From an uncultured Selenomonadaceae bacterium (GTDB taxonomy: Bacteria; Bacillota; Negativicutes; Selenomonadales; Selenomonadaceae): DNA of 12,898 nucleotides. Under the pieces are notes generated by a model. The model was not told the DNA's origin and did no database searches. It saw nothing but the letters and a program-made list of their open reading frames with translations. Of this stretch, positions 7,755-12,898 are shown one piece after another. Numbering within the stretch: position 1 is the first letter of the stretch; each line of letters opens with the position of its first letter. A program made the translations under genes and the position numbers. The stretch lies in contig CAJOKY010000033.1 in assembly GCA_905235425.1 (NCBI GenBank), positions 1-12,898 of the forward strand, in the 5' to 3' direction.

Positions 7755-7776
7755 AATTTTTATGGTAGGATACATG

Positions 7777-8529
7777 TTACAAAAATTTTTTAATGACGTT
7801 CAAAAATTCCGGCTTAGTAATTTTCCCTTCAATGTAGCGAATTGCATTGCGCCAAAGTCTATACTTGCAACGAGCGAAATTGTACGGCGGACTGTTTAAA
7901 ATTTTGTAGCATTCGGCTAATTTAATCTTAGACTGCTCAAAAAATTCCTTGCCGAAGCCGTCATAAAAATCTTTGTTGTTGGGCTTGCCTATAGCGTTTT
8001 GCCCTATACTCATAATTTCTTTTAGCGTCGGTTGCTTGCCCTGCACGACGTATTTTTTTACGCTTTCAATAAAATTTTCGTCAAGCGGCAACGGCTTATA
8101 TCCCATATGCTCCAATGACAGCGGCAGGTACAATCTCTTTTCGTCATAAACCGCCAAATTATGCTGATGCCCATGTATATTTATGTCGCAGTCATGATTA
8201 AATTTCGGTCGGTGCGAAAATAAAATTATCACGTTGTTTAAATCCATTACCAATTCTTCAACTACCGCCGTAAAGCCGCAGTTCATATAAAGTTCTGGCG
8301 GCATTTTGTCATGGTTGCCGTGTATAAGAATTTTTCTGCCATGCCAGCTACCGAGTTTTTTAACCCAATCTTCGCTGAAAGAAATATCGCCTAAATGTAT
8401 CACCGTGTCATTATCGGTAACAATTTCATTCCAATTCTTTTCAATCGTCATTTCAAAATTGTCGGGACGGTTGCAGTACTTTTTAATATTTTCATGTCCC
8501 AAATGCGTGTCCGGAATTACGTAAATCAT
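7777..8529 (-). CDS. Calcineurin-like metallophosphoesterase with C-terminal extension
   Basis: Cytoplasmic binuclear-metal phosphoesterase. The family motifs are in order: D7-x-H9 (PDTHLGH), GD48 (HLGDISF), GNHD (71-74), SHRP with H106, and HGHQH (119-123). This is the complete metal ligand set for a two-metal site. The core ends near residue 160; the last roughly 85 residues are a basic helical extension with no family I recognise, which may bind a partner or nucleic acid. The start is ATG at 8529 with AGGAG (8542-8538) 8 nt upstream. The GTG at 8538 of the longest frame directly abuts that site, so it is unlikely. It sits 15 bp downstream of the PHP-HD gene as last member of the four-gene cluster. 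Substrate is unknown; short proteins of this type act on nucleotides, RNA ends or phosphodiesters. Confidence 0.85.
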   Translation of the reverse strand: MIYVIPDTHLGHENIKKYCNRPDNFEMTIEKNWNEIVTDNDTVIHLGDISFSEDWVKKLGSWHGRKILIHGNHDKMPPELYMNCGFTAVVEELVMDLNNVIILFSHRPKFNHDCDINIHGHQHNLAVYDEKRLYLPLSLEHMGYKPLPLDENFIESVKKYVVQGKQPTLKEIMSIGQNAIGKPNNKDFYDGFGKEFFEQSKIKLAECYKILNSPPYNFARCKYRLWRNAIRYIEGKITKPEFLNVIKKFL

Positions 8530-8544
8530 TTTTGCCACTCCTGC

Positions 8545-9825
8545 CTAAGTCAAAATATTTAACGCCTGCCGATACTTTTCAACGCGGCTTAAATCTTTTT
8601 CAGAAATCTGCGCGGCAGGTATCCTTGACAAGTCGGAATTATGTTGAAGGTCGGCAATTTTTACGCGGCGTGCAAGGGGATTATCTTTTATGCTTGCGAC
8701 GTATTCAAGATAAGGCGTATTTTCATCGTGAGTCAACATTTTCAGCGCCTGCAACTCGTCATCAGTCAACGGCACTGTATTTTTCAACTCATCAAAAGTA
8801 ATTTCCGTGTCCTCAACCGTATCATGCAAAAGCGCCGTGATAATTGCAGAATCTTCGCCTCCGCAGTGAAACGCCACTGTTACGGGGTGCAAAATGTACA
8901 TCACGCCGGATTTATCAACCTGCCCTGCGTGAGACTTTTTGGCAATTTTAAAGGCTTTACGTACGCGCGGGTTTTTATGCCGTGCAAAGACTTCCTGCAA
9001 AATCGTAAGCTGACTTATTTTTACTGCGGGAAATTCCGCGCCAAGTTCACCGAGTGAAATATTTTTTTTATTCTTGCCGTGATAGTCACTGCCGCCGCTG
9101 ATTAGCAAATTATTTTTATTAGCCGCGTCGACAAGAAATCGCGTTTCATACGGCGTATAGCGTGAATAGTAGCACTCAAGCCCATGTATGCCGCAATTTT
9201 TTAAAACTTCCAGCCGCTCTTCAAATTCTTCAGGTAAAAGCCGGCGTTCACCTTCGCCGCCGAGTGGATGCGCCCAAACTGCAATGCCGCCTGCCGCTGT
9301 AACTGCCTTCACCACTTCGGCAACTTCAAGGCGCATACTGCCTACGCGACATTTTTTGATATCGTGATAAATTTTTCTTTTTTCAAAGCCGCACTTCTGC
9401 GCGATGAAATTTACAAGTTGCGGTTTACCAAAACTTTCGTCGGCAAAATGCGCGGCAATTTCTTCTGCCGTGACATTTATATTGTAAAGTTCACAGAGAT
9501 ATTTCAGCCGAATATCAAATTTCGCCTTCTGCAACTCTTTACCCATACGCGAAATTTTTTGCATTTCTTCATGCGCAGGGTCAAAAAAATATGTCAGTAT
9601 GTGACATTTAACGTGCCGCGCAGTTTTACAAGAAATTTCAGCGCCGTTAATAAAAAATACGTCACGCGGAATTATCGGCAAAACTTTTTCGACGCCTTTA
9701 AAAGTTTCATGGTCGGTAATGGAAAATATTTTAACGCCGTCCTCCGCGCAGATTTTTTCAACAATTCTTTCCGGCGTATCCGTGCCGTCCGATGCCGTGC
9801 TGTGTATGTGCAAATCAATAAACAT
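8545..9825 (-). CDS. PHP phosphoesterase fused to SpoT/Mesh1-like HD hydrolase
   Basis: A 426-residue two-domain hydrolase. Residues 1-280 are a PHP domain: H6-x-H8, D13 (SDG), D38-H39, E63 (GAE), H75, H186 (WAHP), D247-x-H249 (SDYHG), the full trinuclear metal set. The closest known type is the YciV/RNase AM group, which acts on 3',5'-bisphosphate nucleotides and RNA 5' ends. Residues about 285-426 are an HD domain of the SpoT/Mesh1 type: H299 in SHAGQ, LHP (312-314), ALLHDTVEDT (331-340) and KIADLQHN (389-396). That family removes 3'-pyrophosphate from (p)ppGpp or 3'-phosphate from NADPH. No synthetase, TGS or ACT domain is present, so it could only degrade alarmone. ATG at 9825 has GAGGAG with 8-nt spacing. 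Which substrates are used is inference. Confidence 0.88.
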   Translation of the reverse strand: MFIDLHIHSTASDGTDTPERIVEKICAEDGVKIFSITDHETFKGVEKVLPIIPRDVFFINGAEISCKTARHVKCHILTYFFDPAHEEMQKISRMGKELQKAKFDIRLKYLCELYNINVTAEEIAAHFADESFGKPQLVNFIAQKCGFEKRKIYHDIKKCRVGSMRLEVAEVVKAVTAAGGIAVWAHPLGGEGERRLLPEEFEERLEVLKNCGIHGLECYYSRYTPYETRFLVDAANKNNLLISGGSDYHGKNKKNISLGELGAEFPAVKISQLTILQEVFARHKNPRVRKAFKIAKKSHAGQVDKSGVMYILHPVTVAFHCGGEDSAIITALLHDTVEDTEITFDELKNTVPLTDDELQALKMLTHDENTPYLEYVASIKDNPLARRVKIADLQHNSDLSRIPAAQISEKDLSRVEKYRQALNILT

Positions 9826-9837
9826 TTTCGCAACTCC

Positions 9838-11652
9838 TCACTCTGAAAAATGAAATATTTTACTTCGCGTGATGAAAGGTAGACTGTGACCGCGCGGAAT
9901 TAAAAAAGCGTGGTCGCGGTGTACCACTAAATCCCTTTCAATCCAGCCGTCAGTTATAATCAAAATCGGCGCGTCTTTAGGGAAATTATTCGCATTGATG
10001 AGTAAATCTACCGCCGGCTGTAAAATCGTGCCGCCGCGTCCTTTAACCTCAACTCTGCCTGCGATATCTTCCGGCGATAAATAACCCGCGTCGTAAGCCT
10101 GCGCGTCACAAAAAATTACTCGTGCGCATGGTACGTCTTTAGCCGCAGAATAGCTTGCAATAGCGCCAAGTGCATAACCTATCATTTTTGCCGTCATTGA
10201 ACCGGAAGTGTCGATAACTACGCCGAAAGTTCGGCTGTAATCGTTAATCTGTACTGGAATATGACGCGGTCGCGGTATGTCGGGCGTACTGCCTTGACGG
10301 CGGCTCGGTCGTGAATAAGTCCGCGTTTTTTGCAACGGCTTGAAATAAATGTCAAACCACTTGCCAAGTTCCACGTCCCAACCTATCGGCGGCATTGCCA
10401 ACGCCTTAATTTCTTCAATCAATCCCGCCGGAATTAAGCCGCGCTGATTTTCAAGGTGATATTCAAGTCCGTTTCTCAATGCATTTTTATAAAATTCGTC
10501 AAGCGAAGTTTGCGGCTTGTTGCTGAAAGTTTTCGGCGCGTCGCTTATAATGTCGCCTTTACTCCGACCGCGCAGAGTCTGCAGTTTTGAAAACTTTTTA
10601 AAGTCACGTATCATTTTATCGTAAATTTCTTCTGCCGACATATTTTTTAAATCTTCGTCGTACAAAATATTTTGCGGCATTTTGCCAACCTGCATTTCAT
10701 AAAGCCAACCGTTTACTACAAAATCGCAGGCAACATTCCACAGATAGGCGTCACGCCCTTGACAGCGCTCATGGTGCTGTAAACCGGCATGCAAAAATTC
10801 ATGTGCCAATACAATTTTCAATTCTTCAAAGTTCAAGTGCGCGGCAGGATTCACGTAAATTTCTCCGCGTGTCACGTCAACCGCCGCAACTTGTATTTCA
10901 TTTTTCCAACAGTAATTTTGATCCTCGATAATCTTAAAACCTGCCGCCAATCCTCCGAGCAGTGGATAGTGATTTATAAACCATTCGGCGGCTTTTTGCG
11001 TAGGCGTGCTGACTTCACGATAATGACCGCCTGCCTCGCCTACCGTTTCTGAAACTGAATGCGCCAACGCCATTGCAAATTCTTCCGTGAAATAATTTTT
11101 TTCGCCCTTCGCAACGTTGTATATAAGTGGTTTATTCAACCCCTGCATATCCTCTTGATGCATTGCGGCAGTTCCGAAGTGATAATTTACATTTTTACCC
11201 TGCTCAATCAAGTAGTCATAAATCTGCCGCTCATCACCCTTTTTTCCGCTGTAAAGTTCAATTGAATCAAAAGGCGGCGTCCCTATTTTCACGTCATACA
11301 AAAATTTTGCAATGTAAATGTCGCATGCAATATTCCAAATTTTTTTGTCACAAGGCGTCGGCATTTTATCAGCGTCGAAATGTCCAAACGCCAAATGTAA
11401 AAGGCAATGCGCGATGATGTATTCCCATTCACTCGCATTAAGCTGATAACTTTTATTCAGAAAAATTCTGCCGTCACTGTGAACAATCGCCGCGCAGTTT
11501 TTACCAAGTGCACTGTTGTCAACTTCTTTTAGGCGTATTGAAGTCCTGTTGTAAAGTTCGTTAAAAATCCTGTTGCCGCCCAGTAAATTATTGATGCCTT
11601 TTTCAAGCGGAGTAATTGAAATTTTTTTTGCAGATTTAATTTTTTTCGCCAT
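9838..11652 (-). CDS. DUF2201-like metallopeptidase/VWA protein with duplicated zincin domain
   Basis: A 604-residue cytoplasmic protein pairing putative zinc-peptidase domains with a C-terminal VWA-like domain. Two homologous N-terminal units are seen: residues about 58-150 with H82-C-L-L-H86-x4-H91 and WNIACD (106-111), and about 260-350 with H284-E-F-L-H288-x4-H293 and WNVACD (305-310). Only the second has the HExxH glutamate. The VWA part (about 475-604) has a MIDAS DTSGS (481-485), GRGGT (538-542) and ITDGW (566-570), so metal binding should be intact. A basic, Pro/Arg/Ser-rich linker (about 440-470) joins the halves. The start is ATG at 11652 with AAGGAG (11666-11661) 8 nt upstream; the 30 extra residues of the longest frame overlap the ATPase gene and are rejected. 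It begins 1 bp after the ATPase stop, the classical MoxR-VWA pairing. Confidence 0.88.
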   Translation of the reverse strand: MAKKIKSAKKISITPLEKGINNLLGGNRIFNELYNRTSIRLKEVDNSALGKNCAAIVHSDGRIFLNKSYQLNASEWEYIIAHCLLHLAFGHFDADKMPTPCDKKIWNIACDIYIAKFLYDVKIGTPPFDSIELYSGKKGDERQIYDYLIEQGKNVNYHFGTAAMHQEDMQGLNKPLIYNVAKGEKNYFTEEFAMALAHSVSETVGEAGGHYREVSTPTQKAAEWFINHYPLLGGLAAGFKIIEDQNYCWKNEIQVAAVDVTRGEIYVNPAAHLNFEELKIVLAHEFLHAGLQHHERCQGRDAYLWNVACDFVVNGWLYEMQVGKMPQNILYDEDLKNMSAEEIYDKMIRDFKKFSKLQTLRGRSKGDIISDAPKTFSNKPQTSLDEFYKNALRNGLEYHLENQRGLIPAGLIEEIKALAMPPIGWDVELGKWFDIYFKPLQKTRTYSRPSRRQGSTPDIPRPRHIPVQINDYSRTFGVVIDTSGSMTAKMIGYALGAIASYSAAKDVPCARVIFCDAQAYDAGYLSPEDIAGRVEVKGRGGTILQPAVDLLINANNFPKDAPILIITDGWIERDLVVHRDHAFLIPRGHSLPFITRSKIFHFSE

Positions 11653-11653
11653 T

Positions 11654-12721
11654 TTAAGCACTCCTTGCAAGGCGCGGCAGGTCGCGTACAATTTCCACCA
11701 TAAACCAATTTGGCAAAACTTCTTTGTCTTCATCCGACACAACCATTTGAGCCAACTCGTAATTTATGCGTGATAAATCTTTTATCAGCGATTTTGCACG
11801 GTGCGTGAAATATTGCATGGCGCGATTTAATTCATTCTTTTTCTTAGGCAGATCGTGAAGTAGACGCGCACGAAAACTTTGTGCCAAAAAATATAATGTA
11901 TCTCTATCCTCCGGCTTTTCGGGCCATTTCTGCGTGCCCTTTATAATGTCGTTAAGCAAATATTTATTGTCGGCATTTTTGCTGAAGGCTATGAACATTC
12001 CCGCGTGCTTGGCAGAAATTGTACCGTAAACCAAAATTCTCAAAAGCTCCTGCGAAAATTTTTCATTCTCTTCGCCAACGTGGTATTGATAAAGCGCGTC
12101 ACTCAACATATGCCATGAGCGCGGCGTAGAGTAAGGCTCTTCTGTTTTCGGCGGCTCGGAAAATAAATGATCGGGACGTTGAGTAATGTAATTCAGCACC
12201 CATTCATGCAAATTATTTTCATACGCCCATGCAAGCCATGACTTTGCGTCGGGGACAAGTTGGACGTGAAACATACGATTTATTAAAGCTGATGACATTG
12301 TTTTTACAATCGCGCCGTCTTGCGTACGATTTCCCGCGCCTATTACAACGCTGCCTTTCGGCAAGTGGTATTCACCTATGCGCCGTTCGTGAATCAAACT
12401 GTAAAAAGCTTTTTGAACTTCCTGCGAACAAGCGTTTAACTCATCTAAAAATAGTACGTAGGGCTCTTGACGTGCTATCATTTTTGGCGGCAAAAATTCT
12501 GACGTGTTGCCGCGTATTTGCGGAATGCCTATGATATCTTCCGGCGCTAATTGACTGCCTAAAAGTGACACGCAGGGTAAACCTACTTCCTCTGCAAATT
12601 TTTCTACCAATGCCGACTTTCCTATACCAGGCGAACCCCATATAAAAATCGGTCGGCTCGGTGCAAGGTTGATTAATAAATCGAACAATTCATTTTGATT
12701 GACGCTGTACGGCAAATTCAT
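11654..12721 (-). CDS. MoxR-type AAA+ ATPase
   Basis: A 355-residue AAA+ ATPase of the MoxR/AAA_5 branch, which typically forms hexamers and remodels or activates a partner together with a VWA protein. Walker A is GSPGIGKS (29-36), Walker B is VLFLDELN (89-96), sensor 1 is GAGNRTQD (128-135), an arginine-finger region is SSALINR (143-149), and the TPRSW sensor 2 (199-203) is characteristic of this branch. No other domain is present. The start is ATG at 12721 with AAAGG (12734-12730) 8 nt upstream; the TTG at 12742 of the longest frame is upstream of that site. It is the first gene of the cluster, and its 3' end carries the ribosome binding site of the VWA gene, so the two products are probably made in a set ratio. 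The cellular client is unknown. Confidence 0.92.
   Translation of the reverse strand: MNLPYSVNQNELFDLLINLAPSRPIFIWGSPGIGKSALVEKFAEEVGLPCVSLLGSQLAPEDIIGIPQIRGNTSEFLPPKMIARQEPYVLFLDELNACSQEVQKAFYSLIHERRIGEYHLPKGSVVIGAGNRTQDGAIVKTMSSALINRMFHVQLVPDAKSWLAWAYENNLHEWVLNYITQRPDHLFSEPPKTEEPYSTPRSWHMLSDALYQYHVGEENEKFSQELLRILVYGTISAKHAGMFIAFSKNADNKYLLNDIIKGTQKWPEKPEDRDTLYFLAQSFRARLLHDLPKKKNELNRAMQYFTHRAKSLIKDLSRINYELAQMVVSDEDKEVLPNWFMVEIVRDLPRLARSA
11661..11666 (-). promoter_or_regulatory. Ribosome binding site of the VWA gene inside the ATPase gene
   Basis: AAGGAG on the minus strand lies within the last codons of the ATPase gene, 8 nt before the ATG at 11652. It settles the internal start of the VWA gene and supports translational coupling of the pair. 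Confidence 0.75.
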
Positions 12722-12761
12722 TTTAATTACCTTTCCTTTCAATTCGCAATTTAATTTTCAT

Positions 12762-12798
12762 GGCAAGTATACATGCCGCAATGTACAAATTTATGTAC
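12762..12798 (-). promoter_or_regulatory. Candidate promoter/operator region of the AAA+ cluster
   Basis: Minus strand TATACT (12771-12766) is a good -10 box about 45 nt before the ATPase start, but no good -35 box lies 16-18 nt upstream; TTGTAC (12788-12783) is only 11 nt away. Two inverted repeats cover the region. One is a 16-bp palindrome GGCA-a-GTATAC-a-TGCC (12762-12777), broken by one symmetric A/A pair and overlapping the -10. The other is GTACA-N6-TGTAC (12783-12798). They look like operator half-sites for a repressor or activator that compensates for the weak -35. Confidence 0.4.
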
Positions 12799-12799
12799 T

Positions 12800-12898
12800 A
12801 TTAGTGATTAGGGAACAGGGATTAGGGATTAGTCTAGTACCTAAAACCTAGAAGCATTAGTGATTAGGGATCAGGGATTAGGGATTAGTCTAGTACCT
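12800..12898. repeat. Intergenic direct repeat array, 43-bp unit with 56-bp period
   Basis: Two 43-bp direct repeats (12800-12842 and 12856-12898) differ at one base (A or T at the sixteenth position) and are separated by 13 bp (12843-12855). Each unit contains heptamer subrepeats of the form GATTAGG, with one variant GAACAGG or GATCAGG, and ends in TCTAGTACCT. The array reaches the window's last base, so the copy number is unknown. Its base pattern is unlike the neighbouring coding DNA. It resembles the short tandemly repeated heptamer elements scattered between genes in some bacteria; no coding potential or terminal inverted repeat is seen. Confidence 0.85.

Noticed and set aside
7692..7776. 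SAM riboswitch or T-box upstream of metF
   Set aside because: The 85-bp gap already holds a promoter ending about 35 nt before the start, leaving too little leader for any known methionine-related riboswitch, and no conserved core was seen.
8641..9057. 138-aa plus-strand open frame opposite the HD domain
   Set aside because: Antisense shadow over the conserved HD motifs with no start signal or recognisable domain.
9268..9846. 192-aa plus-strand open frame opposite the PHP-HD gene
   Set aside because: It is antisense to a gene with complete PHP and HD motifs, has no ribosome binding site, and its Cys/Phe/Arg-rich composition is that of a shadow frame.
11653..11742. 30-residue N-terminal extension of the VWA protein
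   Set aside because: It overlaps the end of the ATPase gene, and the AAGGAG at 11666-11661 with ideal spacing points to the ATG at 11652.
12800..12898. CRISPR array
   Set aside because: The 43-bp repeats are separated by only 13 bp, contain internal heptamer subrepeats, and no cas gene is present; spacer length is far below that of CRISPR.

Overview
The window looks like a chromosomal segment of a low-GC, diderm Firmicute, most likely a Negativicute (Selenomonas/Megamonas-like). The reasons are strong AGGAGG-type ribosome binding sites combined with an O-antigen ligase-type enzyme, a futalosine-pathway menaquinone enzyme (MqnE) and a SPINDLY/OGT-type glycosyltransferase. The lineage is an inference from gene content and base use. 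There are eleven convincing protein genes and no tRNA, rRNA, CRISPR array or transposase.

Plus-strand half (1-6776). A tightly packed run reads PAP2 lipid phosphatase, unrecognised 172-aa protein, 81-aa Nif11-leader-like protein, OGT/SPINDLY glycosyltransferase, methyltransferase-like protein and MqnE. Spacings range from an 8-bp overlap to 24 bp, so this is probably one transcript whose promoter lies left of the window. A 95-bp gap with a good promoter candidate precedes a membrane O-antigen ligase/polymerase-like protein. Except for mqnE, the theme is cell-envelope glycoconjugates: undecaprenyl or lipid phosphate recycling, protein O-glycosylation and glycan transfer on the outer membrane face. 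A hairpin with T-tracts on both strands (about 6794-6825) closes this half and the convergent one.

Minus-strand half (6843-12721, read right to left). A four-gene cluster reads MoxR-type AAA+ ATPase, DUF2201-like metallopeptidase/VWA protein, a fusion of a PHP phosphoesterase to a SpoT/Mesh1-like HD hydrolase, and a calcineurin-like metallophosphoesterase. Gaps are 1, 12 and 15 bp, and every gene has a strong Shine-Dalgarno sequence 8 nt from its start. Then comes metF with its own promoter. The AAA+/VWA pair is a known chaperone-like theme. Its pairing with two nucleotide- or phosphate-ester-hydrolysing proteins, one a double hydrolase, is the most interesting system-level observation. The VWA protein contains an internal duplication of its zincin domain in which one copy has lost the catalytic glutamate.

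Right edge (12722-12898). A short regulatory region with two inverted repeats lies upstream of the AAA+ gene, followed by the start of a 56-bp-period intergenic repeat array that runs off the window. Several gene starts were moved inward from the longest open frame (metF, phosphoesterase, VWA protein, AAA+) because an excellent ribosome binding site sits inside, or directly against, the longest frame's first codons.
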